Origin: Mesorhizobium muleiense
GTDB lineage: Bacteria; Pseudomonadota; Alphaproteobacteria; Rhizobiales; Rhizobiaceae
Reading direction: 5' to 3'
Assembly (NCBI RefSeq): GCF_900099905.1
Contig: NZ_FNEE01000010.1
Span: forward strand, 1-64,000
DNA: 64,000 nucleotides
The position numbers and the translations under genes were made by a program. Below, in pieces: positions 19,152 through 27,428 of this stretch (position 1 is its first letter; each line of letters begins with the position of its first letter). Below the pieces are notes generated by a model. That model was not told the origin of the DNA. It did not search any database and worked only from the letters and a program-made list of their open reading frames with translations.

Positions 19152-20134
19152 GCGCCGGCCTCGCTGGCGCCGACGCGCGGATCGAGGAAGGCGTAGGCGA
19201 TGTCGACAAGAAGATTGATAACGATGACCAGAACGGCGCTGACCAGGATGATGCCGAGCAGCAGCGGCGTGTCGCGCGCTGCCACCGCTTCCTGCGCCAG
19301 CCGGCCAAGGCCGGGCACGGAAAAGACGCTTTCGATGACGACGCTGCCGCCGAGCATCTGCGCCGATTGCAGGCCGAGCATGGTGACCAGCGGCAACAGC
19401 GCGTTGCGGGCAACGTGGGCGAGCACGATGCGGCGGCGGGAGAGCCCTTTGGCGCGGGCGGCGAGGACAAAATCCTGCCGCCAGACCTCGGCCATGCCGG
19501 CGCGCATCATGCGCAGATAGAGTGCCAGATAGATGAAGCCGAGTGCGGACACTGGTAGGACGAGATGGCGGGCGATATCGGCCGCGCGGTCAAGGCCGGT
19601 CTTGCCCGACGCGATGCTCTCGATGCCGCCGATCGGGAACCAGCGCAGGTCGACGGCAAAGACGATGATCAGCACCAGCCCGAGCCAGAAGCCGGGAACG
19701 GCATAGAGCGCCAGCGAGCCGATCGATAGCAAGCGGTCGCGAAAGCCGCCGGGCCTGGCCCCGGCATAGATGCCGAGCGCCGAGCCGAGCCCGAAGGAGA
19801 GCGCGGTGGCGCTGCCCATCAACAGCAGCGTGTTGGGCAGGCGCTCGAGGATGACGTCGCGGATTGGCCGCGAAAAGGTCACCGACTGGCCGAGGTCGAG
19901 ATGCAGCAGCGCCCAGAGATAGGTCGCCAGCCGCGTCAGCGCCGACTGGTCGAGGCCCCAGCGATGGCGCAGCAATTCGATCATGCCGGCGTCGCCGCCG
20001 GTCGAGGCGATATAGGCGTCGACCGCGTCCCCGGGGGCGGCTTCCAGCAAAAGGAAAGTGCCGATAACGACAATCAGCAGCACGAAGACGCTGCCGACGA
20101 GCCGACGGCGAAGGAGGAGAAGGGCGCGGGTCAT
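19148..20134 (-). CDS. Peptide ABC transporter permease, DppB/OppB type
   Basis: 328 aa, ATG start. The N-terminal RRRLVGSVFVLLIVVIGTFLL segment and the DLGQSVTFSRPI segment near 85 are typical of DppB/OppB. The EAA-loop region is AARAKGLSRRRIVLAHVARNA near 230 and the end reads VDIAYAFLDPRVG. About six membrane helices. It is separated from the binding-protein gene upstream by 276 bp that hold an inverted-repeat element, an unusual gap in this kind of operon. Confidence 0.93.
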   Translation of the reverse strand: MTRALLLLRRRLVGSVFVLLIVVIGTFLLLEAAPGDAVDAYIASTGGDAGMIELLRHRWGLDQSALTRLATYLWALLHLDLGQSVTFSRPIRDVILERLPNTLLLMGSATALSFGLGSALGIYAGARPGGFRDRLLSIGSLALYAVPGFWLGLVLIIVFAVDLRWFPIGGIESIASGKTGLDRAADIARHLVLPVSALGFIYLALYLRMMRAGMAEVWRQDFVLAARAKGLSRRRIVLAHVARNALLPLVTMLGLQSAQMLGGSVVIESVFSVPGLGRLAQEAVAARDTPLLLGIILVSAVLVIVINLLVDIAYAFLDPRVGASEAGA

Positions 20135-20180
20135 GACGGCGCCGGCTGCTTGGGCCGATCAACAGAAATGCCGAGCCTAG

Positions 20181-20341
20181 GCACCCCCCTCTGTCCTGCC
20201 GGACATCTCCCCCGCAAGGGGGGAGATCGGATGTCATCGGCGATTTCGCCAATCGTCAACGCAGCAGGCAATTGAGCCGACGTTGCGGCCAGCCAATCTC
20301 CCCCCTTGCGGGGGAGATGTCCGGCAGGACAGAGGGGGGTG
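20181..20341. repeat. REPIN-like inverted repeat, intergenic copy
   Basis: Arms 20181-20227 (47 bp) and 20296-20341 (46 bp) are complementary and match the arms inside the ATPase gene at 17924-18084. The 68-bp spacer contains GTCATCGGCGATTTCGCC, which resembles the reversed spacer of the other copy. It fills most of the 276-bp gap between the binding-protein gene and the DppB-type permease gene. The transcript would form a very stable hairpin that could lower expression of the permease and ATPase genes relative to the binding protein. Confidence 0.9.
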
Positions 20342-20410
20342 TGAAGGAACTCGGCATTTGACCAAGTTTCCACACAGACTTCGCTGCGAATTTTCATCCG
20401 CGCGAGTGTG

Positions 20411-22021
20411 TCACGATTCCAAATAGGTGTCCGCCCAGTTCGACACCGCCCAGCGCGGGTTGTTGGCGACATTCCCCACCGTGTCTCTGACAACGCTGAT
20501 AAAACTCCATTCGGCGACATTGATCAGCGGCAGGTCGGCCGCGACCTTTTTCTGGAACTCCTTGTAAAGCTCGGTGCGCGCGGCGGGGTCGAGCGTCTCC
20601 GACGCCTTGGCGATGAGGGCGTCGAGTTCGTCGTTCTTGTAGCCACCCTGGTTGGAGAACGGCACGCCGTCCGGGATGCCGCTCTGCACCAGGATGGTGG
20701 TCGAGATCGCTGGATCGCCGCGGAACACCGGCGGCCCGACCGCAAGGTCGAAGGCGTGGTCGGTGTAGACCGCCTTGATATGCGCGGCCGAGTCGTTGTT
20801 GACCAGCTGGGCGTCGATGCCGATGGCGGCGAGCGCCTGGCGCAGATAATCGCCGAACTGTTTTGTCTCGTTGAAATAGGGCGCCGGCAGCAGCTTCAGT
20901 GAAAAGCGCTTGCCGTTGTCACCCTTGCTGTAGCCGGCTTCGTCGAGCAGGGCGTTGGCCTTGGCCACGTCGAAGACATAAGTCGGCACGTCGGCCGTAT
21001 AGAACTGCGGATCGTTTTTCGGCACCGGGCCGGTGGCGGTGGCGGCATAGCCGAGGAACACCGTCTTGACGACGAAATCCTTGTCGATGGCGTGGGCGAT
21101 CGCCTGGCGCACCTTCAGGTCGGCCAGCTCCTTGCGGCGATGATTGATCTCGACAACGAGTTGATAAGTCAGCGCCTCATAACCCTTGGTGATCACCTTG
21201 AGGCCAGGCACTTTGGAGATGCGGTCGAGATCGGCCAGCGGCACCGCGGAAAAGGCGGCGAGTTGGATCTCTTCGGCCTCAAGCGCGCTTGCCGCCGAGG
21301 TGCGGTCGGGCAGCACCTGGTAGATGATTTCGTCGAGGTAAGGTTGGTCCTGGCCCCAATAGTCGCCATTCCTCTCCAACCGGTAATATTCGCCTGACTT
21401 GTGTTCGGCGAATTTGAACGGGCCGGTGCCGATCGGGGCGTTGTTGGCCGGGTTCTCTTCGATCTTGCCTGTCTCGTAGATGTGCTTCGGCACCACGCTG
21501 GTCAGCGCCGGCAAGGCGTTGCGGATCAGCTGGAACGGCGTCGGCCTGGCGAATTTGAACACCGCGGTCAGCTCGTCCGGGGTGTCGACCGCCTCCAGAT
21601 CCTTGAACACGGTGCGACCGAGATTCTGCAACGGCTTCCAGATCTGCAGCGCCGAGAACGCGACGTCGGCGGAGGTAAAAGGTTTGCCGTCATGCCATTT
21701 GACGCCCTCGCGCAATTTGAACGTCACCGACAAGCCGTCCGCGGCGCCCTCCCAGCTTGTCGCCAGGCGCGGGTCGAGCCCGTCCTTGCCGTCAAAGGAC
21801 GCCTCGGCCAGCGGTTCCACAATCTTGCTCGAAATGAAGAAGACGCCGTTGGACGCGACGATCGCCGGGTTGAGGTTGCGCGGCTCGGAATCGGCGGCGA
21901 CGACCAGCCGCCCGCCTTTCTTCGGCGTCTGTGCCCAGCCGATCGTCGGCAGCGCCGTCGAAGCCAGCAGCAGTGCCGAACCGGCAAGCACGCTGCGTCT
22001 GGAAATCGTGACCTCTGACAT
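20411..22021 (-). CDS. Peptide ABC transporter substrate-binding protein (family 5)
   Basis: 536 aa, the usual length for DppA/OppA proteins. The N-terminus has a twin-arginine signal, ISRRSVLAGSALLLAS, with cleavage expected after GWA-Q near 31, so Tat export to the periplasm is predicted. Mature motifs include VAADSEPRNLNPAI near 41, LREGVKWHDGKPFTSADVAFS near 103 and the GTGPFKF segment near 200. GGAG precedes the ATG. It is the first gene of the transporter operon and is divergent from the M24 peptidase gene. Likely ligands are short peptides or amino-acid derivatives. Confidence 0.93.
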   Translation of the reverse strand: MSEVTISRRSVLAGSALLLASTALPTIGWAQTPKKGGRLVVAADSEPRNLNPAIVASNGVFFISSKIVEPLAEASFDGKDGLDPRLATSWEGAADGLSVTFKLREGVKWHDGKPFTSADVAFSALQIWKPLQNLGRTVFKDLEAVDTPDELTAVFKFARPTPFQLIRNALPALTSVVPKHIYETGKIEENPANNAPIGTGPFKFAEHKSGEYYRLERNGDYWGQDQPYLDEIIYQVLPDRTSAASALEAEEIQLAAFSAVPLADLDRISKVPGLKVITKGYEALTYQLVVEINHRRKELADLKVRQAIAHAIDKDFVVKTVFLGYAATATGPVPKNDPQFYTADVPTYVFDVAKANALLDEAGYSKGDNGKRFSLKLLPAPYFNETKQFGDYLRQALAAIGIDAQLVNNDSAAHIKAVYTDHAFDLAVGPPVFRGDPAISTTILVQSGIPDGVPFSNQGGYKNDELDALIAKASETLDPAARTELYKEFQKKVAADLPLINVAEWSFISVVRDTVGNVANNPRWAVSNWADTYLES

Positions 22022-22302
22022 GATCGAACTCCGTCCCTCTCAGCCACTCGGCCGGGTGGCCACTACCCTCGGACGCCAGACGGCATCCTTGCAAAGGGTG
22101 ATTATGAGCCTTGCCGAGGGTTTCGCCAGAGACGGATTTGGCGCATCCTCACGTGGCTTTGAAAATATCGTCCGCTGGACCAGTTACAGAAAGCGGTTCA
22201 AGCCGACCTTATCTGGTAGGACCAGACTTATCTCGGTAAGACCAGACTGAGAACTGCCGCGATCTGATCGTGCGGTCAGGGAATTCAGGGAGAGAGAGAA
22301 AG
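22022..22302. other. Divergent intergenic region between peptide transporter and M24 peptidase
   Basis: No gene is seen in these 281 bp. The part near the peptidase gene holds operator-like palindromes (22212-22246) and a further related half-site pair around 22175-22191 (GCTGGACCAG). The part near the transporter gene shows nothing I can name. Confidence 0.6.
22212..22246. promoter_or_regulatory. TGGT-N3-ACCA palindromes, FadR/GntR-type operator candidate
   Basis: TCTGGTAGGACCAGA at 22212-22226 is a perfect inverted repeat around a 3-bp centre. A second, degenerate site TCGGTAAGACCAGA follows at 22233-22246, two helical turns away centre to centre. FadR-subfamily GntR regulators are known to bind TNGTNNNACNA. 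The same core occurs at 27075, 27252, 42791 and 42970. It would control the M24 gene, the transporter operon, or both. Confidence 0.6.
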
Positions 22303-23505
22303 ATGAACGTCGCCCCGGGTAAAAATGCCGTCAGCACCATCCCGTTCGATCATGCCAGGGTCGACCGGCTGATGGAGGAAGCCGGCATCGATGTGCTGCT
22401 CGCCACCTCCAAGCACAACACGCAATATCTGCTTGGCGGCTACAAGTTCATCTTCTTCGCCGCCATGGATGCGATCGGCCACAGCCGCTATCTGCCTGTC
22501 GTCGTCTACGAGAAGGGCGGGCCGGACCACGCCGCCTATATCGGCAACCGCATGGAGGGCGCCGAGCACCAGAACAACCCGTTCTGGACGCCGACCTTGC
22601 ACGCCGCCTGCTGGGGCACGCTCGACGCCGCCAATCTCGCGGTCGAGCACCTGGCGAAAATCGGCAAGGGCGACGCCCGCATCGGCATCGAGCCGGCCTT
22701 CCTGCCGTCTGACGCCTACACGCTGATCCGCAAGGCGCTGCCGGATGCAAGGCTTGTCGATGCGACCGATATGCTGGAGCGGATGCGGGCGATCAAGACG
22801 GATGCGGAGCTCGAGAAGCTGCGCATCGCCTCCGAACTGATCACCGATTCCATGCTGGCGACCATTGCCTGGGCCCGTGAAGGCACGACCAAGACCGAGA
22901 TCATCGAGCAGCTGCGGCGCGAGGAGACCAATCGCGGCGCGCATTTCGAGTATTGCCTGTTGACGCTCGGCGCCAGCCACAACCGCGCCGGCTCGCCGCA
23001 GGCCTGGAAGACGGGCGAGGTGATGTCGATCGATTCCGGCGGCAATTATCACGGCTATATCGGCGACCTCTGTCGCATGGGCATTCTCGGCGAGCCGGAT
23101 GCCGAACTCGAGGATCTGTTGGCCGAAGTCGAGACGGTGCAGCAGGCCGCCTTTTCGAAGGTACGCGCCGGCACGCTGGGTGGTGACATGATTTCCTACG
23201 CGGAAGGCGTGCTGAAAGCGTCAAAGGTCGCGCCCTATACCGATTTCTTCGCCCACGGCATGGGACTGATCACCCATGAGGCGCCGTTCCTGATGACCAA
23301 TCATCCGGTGACTTATGAAGGCACCTATGCCGAAAAGCCGCTGGAGAAAAACATGGTGCTTTCGGTCGAGACGACGATGCTGCACCCGACGCGCGGCTTC
23401 ATCAAGCTCGAGGACACGCTGGCGGTCACCGATAGCGGCTATGTGATGTTTGGTGATAGGGGACGGGGTTGGAACAGGGGGCGGAGTTTGACAGCCTTGC
23501 AATGA
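22303..23505 (+). CDS. M24 family metallopeptidase (Xaa-Pro aminopeptidase/creatinase-like)
   Basis: 400 aa. An N-terminal creatinase-like domain (about 1-140) includes TSKHNTQYLLGGYKF. The C-terminal pita-bread domain carries the metal ligands: the two aspartates in SIDSGGNYHGYIGD near 245-258, the histidine of HGMGLITHEAP near 325, and glutamates in VLSVETTM and GFIKLEDT near 360-380. Such enzymes cleave after X-Pro or hydrolyse small amidino substrates. AGGGAGAGAG precedes the ATG at 22303. Its divergence from the peptide transporter operon suggests that it processes an imported peptide or opine-like compound in the cytoplasm. Confidence 0.9.
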   Translation: MNVAPGKNAVSTIPFDHARVDRLMEEAGIDVLLATSKHNTQYLLGGYKFIFFAAMDAIGHSRYLPVVVYEKGGPDHAAYIGNRMEGAEHQNNPFWTPTLHAACWGTLDAANLAVEHLAKIGKGDARIGIEPAFLPSDAYTLIRKALPDARLVDATDMLERMRAIKTDAELEKLRIASELITDSMLATIAWAREGTTKTEIIEQLRREETNRGAHFEYCLLTLGASHNRAGSPQAWKTGEVMSIDSGGNYHGYIGDLCRMGILGEPDAELEDLLAEVETVQQAAFSKVRAGTLGGDMISYAEGVLKASKVAPYTDFFAHGMGLITHEAPFLMTNHPVTYEGTYAEKPLEKNMVLSVETTMLHPTRGFIKLEDTLAVTDSGYVMFGDRGRGWNRGRSLTALQ

Positions 23506-23513
23506 AGGCGCTG

Positions 23514-23659
23514 CCCCCTCACCCGGATTGCCAACCGAATTGCAAGGGCAATTCGGGACGATCCGACCTCTCCCCCGAAGGGAGAGGAGATCGCCAGCGA
23601 CGGCGCCTACTCTTCTCCCCTCGGGGAGAAGGTGGCCGCGAAGCGGCCGGATGAGGGGG
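23514..23659. repeat. 146-bp inverted-repeat element, copy 1
   Basis: Terminal inverted repeats CCCCCTCACCCGG and CCGGATGAGGGGG bound an element of 146 bp. A second copy of exactly the same length lies at 45493-45638 with roughly 85-90% identity by eye. Both contain the internal palindromes GAATTGCAAGGGCAATTC and GGCCGCGAAGCGGCC. The layout resembles the Rhizobium intergenic mosaic elements. It lies just after the M24 gene. Confidence 0.88.
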
Positions 23660-23712
23660 CAACTACAAATGCGATTAGCCCTGCCGCAAACAAGGAGGCG
23701 GGTGTGCAGAGC

Positions 23713-24132
23713 CTATTTCTCGCCCGGCGGCAGCAGCCTGAAATCCGGCAGGTCGCGCAGCGCCAACTCCGGCCCGGCCGGCGAATAGACGACGAAAAGC
23801 TGCATGGGCGCATCGCCGGTGTTCAGTGTCGAGTGGAAGCGGCTTTCCGGCACATAGATGGTGCAGCCGGGGCCAACCTTCTCAACGACCGGATTGCCGT
23901 CCTCGTCCTCGACCATCTGCTCGCCATTGCCTGATATGACGAAGATGATCTCTTCCGCACCCGGATGATTGTGGCGTGTGTGGCCTTTGCCGGACGGAAG
24001 GTCGACGACGCCGCCGGAAAAGCGCGTGGCGCCGTTCACTTCGGGAGCCACCGTCAACGACAGCCTGCCCCAGTCGAAGCCGAAGGCGCTGACATCCTTC
24101 GGGTAGACAAACACCTTGCTCTTGTCGGTCAT
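23713..24132 (-). CDS. Cupin domain protein
   Basis: 139 aa. A single cupin barrel: motif 1 GKGHTRHNHPGAEEIIFVISG near 60-80 with the two histidines and glutamate that usually bind a metal, and motif 2 GPGCTIYVPESRFHSTLNTG near 100-118 with the third histidine. No signal peptide. The start at 24132 has AAGGGATGAG upstream. It follows the PEP-hydrolase-like gene by 4 bp and is the third gene of an operon with it and the Tm-1-like gene. Function unknown; a small-molecule isomerase or binding role is possible. Confidence 0.88.
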   Translation of the reverse strand: MTDKSKVFVYPKDVSAFGFDWGRLSLTVAPEVNGATRFSGGVVDLPSGKGHTRHNHPGAEEIIFVISGNGEQMVEDEDGNPVVEKVGPGCTIYVPESRFHSTLNTGDAPMQLFVVYSPAGPELALRDLPDFRLLPPGEK

Positions 24133-24136
24133 AGTC

Positions 24137-25063
24137 TCATCCCTTCTTTTTCTTCGCGGTCGTCTTGGCGCCGCTTTTTTTCGTTTGCGCATCGGATTTT
24201 CCCAAAACCGGTTCCGACTTTTGGCTCCGCTGCTCCAGCGAGACAGCCTTGAAATCGGCAGTCTGCCTGGCGATCGCCGCTTCCGCCGGCAGCCGCTCCA
24301 TCGAGCTTGCCCCGTAAAAGCCGTGCAGGCCCTTGCAGCGTTCGAGGATGTAGCGGGCATCGTCCGGCATCGAGATCGGCCCGCCATGGCAAAGCAGGAT
24401 GACATCCTTGCGCACGGCACGCGCCGCTTCAGCGATGGCGTCGATCTCGGTCACGCAGTCGTCGAGCGATTTGGCCGACGTCGCACCGATCGAGCCGCCG
24501 GTGGTTACCCCCATATGAGCGACGACGATGTCGGCGCCGGCCTTGGTCATGGCGTGCGCCTCATCAGGGTTGAACACATAGGGCGTGGTCAGGAGATCGA
24601 GCTCGTGTGCTGCGGCGATCATGTCGACCTCAAGCCCAAAGCCCATGCCGGTTTCCTCGAAACTCTGCCGCATCTGGCCGTCGAACAGGCCGATGGTCGG
24701 AAAGTTCTGCACGCCGGAAAAACCCATCGTCTTCAGCTCGGCCAGCAGCAGCGGCATGATGACGAAGGGATCGGTGCCGTTGACGCCGGCCAGCACCGGC
24801 GTCTTCTTCACCACCGGCAGCACCTCGTAGGCCATTTCCTTGACGATCTCGTTGGCGTTGCCATAGGCGAGCAGGCCGGCAGCCGAGCCGCGGCCGGCCA
24901 TGCGGTAGCGGCCAGAATTGTAGATGATGATCAGGTCGATGCCGCCGGCCTCCTCGGCCTTGGCCGACAGCCCGGTGCCGGCGCCGCCGCCGACGATCGG
25001 CACGCCGCCGGCAATCATCTTGCGGAACTTTTCCAGGATCTTCTTGCGCGGTATGGCGGGCAT
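24137..25063 (-). CDS. Phosphoenolpyruvate hydrolase-like TIM-barrel protein
   Basis: 308 aa. Conserved segments are GGGAGTGLSAKAEEAGGIDLI near 19-39, YNSGRYRMAGRGS near 43, GFSGVQNFPTIGLFDG near 105 and ADIVVAHMGVTTGGSIG near 170. This pattern belongs to the PEP hydrolase-like/IGPS family usually found next to Tm-1-like (UPF0261) genes, as here. I prefer the ATG at 25063; a GTG at 25078 overlapping the upstream stop would add five residues. The last part is unusual: residues 277-293 are encoded by a palindromic intergenic repeat, and the protein then ends in a lysine-rich tail. The biochemical role of the pair is poorly known. Confidence 0.85.
   Translation of the reverse strand: MPAIPRKKILEKFRKMIAGGVPIVGGGAGTGLSAKAEEAGGIDLIIIYNSGRYRMAGRGSAAGLLAYGNANEIVKEMAYEVLPVVKKTPVLAGVNGTDPFVIMPLLLAELKTMGFSGVQNFPTIGLFDGQMRQSFEETGMGFGLEVDMIAAAHELDLLTTPYVFNPDEAHAMTKAGADIVVAHMGVTTGGSIGATSAKSLDDCVTEIDAIAEAARAVRKDVILLCHGGPISMPDDARYILERCKGLHGFYGASSMERLPAEAAIARQTADFKAVSLEQRSQKSEPVLGKSDAQTKKSGAKTTAKKKKG
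24187..24235. repeat. Palindromic repeat, GAGCATCGG family, copy 2, within a coding region
   Basis: The reverse complement of 24187-24235 aligns well with 5572-5621 across its whole length, sharing GGAACCGGTTT and the terminal GATGC segment. It lies inside the 3' end of the PEP-hydrolase-like gene and is translated as residues 277-293, followed by a short lysine-rich end. Confidence 0.8.
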
Positions 25064-25074
25064 GGCTTCGTCTC

Positions 25075-26271
25075 TCACTGTCTGGCGATGTCGAGAAAAG
25101 CCGCAACCGCAGCCTTGGCGAATTCGGGATCGTTGATGTGCAGCGGCAAGCGGATGACGCGACGTGTGTTATCCGGCATGATCGTGCGCTCGATGGCCTC
25201 GAAGAGTGCTGCATCGGCTTCAGGGTCGAAGAAGGCGCCGCCTTCGATGTCGAGCGCCGAAACGCCTTTTTCGGGAATGAGGAACCGGACCGGACCCTCG
25301 CAGAGGCTCAGTTTGGCGCCGATCCATTCGCCGATTCTGCGGCTTTCGTCAGGCGTCGTGCGCATCAGCGTCACGTTCGGATTGTGCTCGTAAAACAGCC
25401 GTCCGCTATAGCGTTCCGGAATGGTCGGCGGCGCCCAGAAATTCACCATGTCGAGCGCGCCGACCGAGCCGACATAGGGCAGTTTCGTGCGGGCGATCGC
25501 GCCGAAACGGTCTTCGGTTGCCGGCAGAACGCCGCCAAACAGGAGGTCGCAGACTTCTGTCGTCGTGATGTCGATGACGCCGGACAGCAAGCCGCTGTCG
25601 GCCAGCTTCTCCATGGTGCGGCCGCCGGTGCCGGTGGCGTGGAAGACCATGCAGTCATAGCTCGAACGAAGCTCGTCGGCGATCGACGTCACGCATGGCG
25701 TGGTCACGCCGAACATCGTGAGCCCGATCGATGGCTTGCCGTCGGGCGGCGGCGCCGGTTTTGCAGACATGGCTGCTATCGCCTGGGCGGCGTTGTGCAG
25801 CACGACGCGAGACAGCCGGTTCAAGCCGGCCATATCGGTCACCGACGGCATCATGACGATGTCGGAGACATCGACATAAGGCGCGGTGTCGCCCGAGGCG
25901 AGCGTCGAGACCATGATCTTGGGCAGGCCGAGCGGCAGCGCGCGCATGCCGGATGTGATGATCGAAGTGCCGCCACCGCCGCCGATGCCGATCATGCCAG
26001 ATATATCGGTGCGCGACTGGACAATCCGGGTGAAGGCGATGGCCATTGCCGCCACCGCGGTGCCGCGGTCGTCGACGCCCAGCACGGCAGTGCTGCCACC
26101 GGGATGGTGGCCGGCGACCTCTTCGGCCGAGACATCGACCGGCACGGTCGCGTTGCGCGTTCCGACGTCGACGCGGGTGACAGCAGCACCGGTGGCGGCG
26201 ACCGCATCGGCCAGAAAGGCGAGTTCCTCGCCCTTGGTGTCGGCGGTGCCTACCACATAGACGCGCTTCAT
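25075..26271 (-). CDS. Tm-1-like ATP-binding domain protein (UPF0261)
   Basis: 398 aa. N-terminal VYVVGTADTKGEELAFLADAV near 4 is the family opening, followed by GIGGGGGTSIITSGMRALPLG near 93, the FGVTTPCV segment near 186 and FHATGTGGRTMEKL near 210. The family includes the N-terminal half of the tomato antiviral protein Tm-1, while the downstream TIM-barrel gene matches its other half, so the two are split partners. GGGGAAA precedes the ATG at 26271. The gene diverges from a TetR regulator with a shared palindrome. Catalytic role in bacteria is not established. Confidence 0.88.
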   Translation of the reverse strand: MKRVYVVGTADTKGEELAFLADAVAATGAAVTRVDVGTRNATVPVDVSAEEVAGHHPGGSTAVLGVDDRGTAVAAMAIAFTRIVQSRTDISGMIGIGGGGGTSIITSGMRALPLGLPKIMVSTLASGDTAPYVDVSDIVMMPSVTDMAGLNRLSRVVLHNAAQAIAAMSAKPAPPPDGKPSIGLTMFGVTTPCVTSIADELRSSYDCMVFHATGTGGRTMEKLADSGLLSGVIDITTTEVCDLLFGGVLPATEDRFGAIARTKLPYVGSVGALDMVNFWAPPTIPERYSGRLFYEHNPNVTLMRTTPDESRRIGEWIGAKLSLCEGPVRFLIPEKGVSALDIEGGAFFDPEADAALFEAIERTIMPDNTRRVIRLPLHINDPEFAKAAVAAFLDIARQ

Positions 26272-26362
26272 TGCGTTTCCCCGGTTCGAGGCGCGCTCGG
26301 CGTCGCCGCCTGCCGCTCTTTTGCCCGGCCGTTCGGCAGCGCGAAAGGCCATTGCAATTTTT

Positions 26363-26397
26363 TGAGACGTGCGTATCATATTGACATGAATGTCTCA
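26363..26397. promoter_or_regulatory. Palindromic operator candidate between the Tm-1-like and TetR genes
   Basis: TGAGAC at 26363 and GTCTCA ending at 26397 are the ends of a 35-bp imperfect palindrome, 12 of 17 positions symmetric by my count. It covers the tetR start codon at 26386 and lies 92 bp before the Tm-1-like start. This arrangement suits TetR autorepression and control of the divergent operon. Confidence 0.55.
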
Positions 26398-27069
26398 CGT
26401 CAACCAGCCGCAGTGCCCGACGACGCCGGTTCTGCAGCAGCGCGCGGGCCGCGCGCCCGCACAAGGCGGCTGATGCTGGAGACGGCGACAAGGCTGATGC
26501 AGGCGGGCGCCACGCCCTCGGTCAGCGAGGTCGCCGAAGCGGCGGAAGTCTCCCGCGCCACCGCCTATCGGTATTTTCCAAGCCAGGCGGCGCTGGTGCA
26601 GGCGGTGGTCGATGAAGGGCTGGGGCCGATTCTCACCTGGAAGTCGGCCTCGGCCGATCCCGAGCGCCGCGTCGTCGAACTGTTCGACACGGCCATGCCA
26701 CGCATCGAAGCCTTCGAGGCGACGTTCAAGGCGGCGCTGAAGCTGTCGCTCGACCAGTGGGCGCGGCGGCAGGCCGGCACGCTGGACGGCGAGCCGGCCT
26801 TCACGCGCGGCCATCGCATCGATCTGCTCAAGGACGCGATCGCACCGCTCAAGCACCGGCTGCCGCCACGCGAATTCAACCGCCTGGCACAGGCCCTGTC
26901 GCTGATCTTCGGCGTCGAAGTGCTGATCGTGCTGAAGGATATATGGGGGCTGGACAGCCGCAAGATGATGTCGGTAGCGCAATGGGCAGCCGGCGCGCTG
27001 GTGCGGGCTGCAGTGACGGAATCGATGGCTGGAGGAAACAGACCTGCGCCGGCGACAGCTGCGGAATAG
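26386..27069 (+). CDS. TetR/AcrR family transcriptional regulator
   Basis: 227 aa. The DNA-binding domain is at about 24-75: RTRRLMLETATRLMQAG, then the recognition helix in VSEVAEAAEVSRATAYRYFPSQAALVQ. The C-terminal ligand domain is not recognisable by motif. The same frame is open for over 1 kb upstream, but that part is antisense to the Tm-1-like gene. The ATG at 26386 lies inside a palindrome. It probably controls the divergent Tm-1-like, PEP-hydrolase and cupin genes. Confidence 0.88.
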   Translation: MNVSRQPAAVPDDAGSAAARGPRARTRRLMLETATRLMQAGATPSVSEVAEAAEVSRATAYRYFPSQAALVQAVVDEGLGPILTWKSASADPERRVVELFDTAMPRIEAFEATFKAALKLSLDQWARRQAGTLDGEPAFTRGHRIDLLKDAIAPLKHRLPPREFNRLAQALSLIFGVEVLIVLKDIWGLDSRKMMSVAQWAAGALVRAAVTESMAGGNRPAPATAAE

Positions 27070-27074
27070 TATCG

Positions 27075-27091
27075 ATCTGGTTCGACCAGAT
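27075..27091. promoter_or_regulatory. Perfect palindrome ATCTGGT-TCG-ACCAGAT
   Basis: A 17-bp perfect inverted repeat with a 3-bp centre, six bases after the tetR stop and about 340 bp before the transporter start. It shares the TGGT-N3-ACCA core of the other four candidate GntR sites. The centre TCG is the same as at 42791-42803. Confidence 0.6.
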
Positions 27092-27251
27092 GGGGATGCC
27101 TACTGCTGACAATAGCCGATGTGCCGTAGCGCGAACAAGGGCCTTGCGTATCAACGAGTAGGAAAATTTAAGAAAAACAGACAGATGTTGCTGAAATCTG
27201 CTTGTCTGAGGCCCCGCCATCGTCCAAGAAAGAGCTTGACGTGCGTCCGAA

Positions 27252-27267
27252 ATTGGTAATACCAGAT
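27252..27267. promoter_or_regulatory. GntR-type operator upstream of the CUT1 operon
   Basis: ATTGGTAATACCAGAT carries the TGGT-N3-ACCA core with an AAT centre. The 14-bp string TTGGTAATACCAGA recurs exactly at 42971-42984, before the epimerase/dehydrogenase genes. It lies 162 bp before the binding-protein start. Confidence 0.65.
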
Positions 27268-27428
27268 CAGGACAATATAGCGGGTCGAAAGTGAGGGCTG
27301 CGATCCATTTCCGGTTGGGCGAGGAGGCTCGAAAACCGGAACGGCGCCATCACGGAAGGAACTACCAGGGCCGGCCTCGCCGCCGGCTCGGATGATACGG
27401 TAGAATGCGCACAAGGGAGGAAATCATC

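Larger units (their letters stand above)
27070..27428. other. Intergenic region before the CUT1 sugar transporter operon
   Basis: No gene is seen in 359 bp. It contains two FadR/GntR-type palindromes (27075-27091 and 27252-27267) and, near 27178-27210, an inverted pair CAGACA/TGTCTG that may be a weak hairpin after tetR. The leader of the transporter operon probably starts downstream of 27267. Confidence 0.6.

Noticed and set aside
25138..26385. Long plus-strand frame upstream of and in frame with tetR
   Set aside because: It is the complement of the Tm-1-like gene, a known effect of high GC content; the TetR domain starts at 26386.
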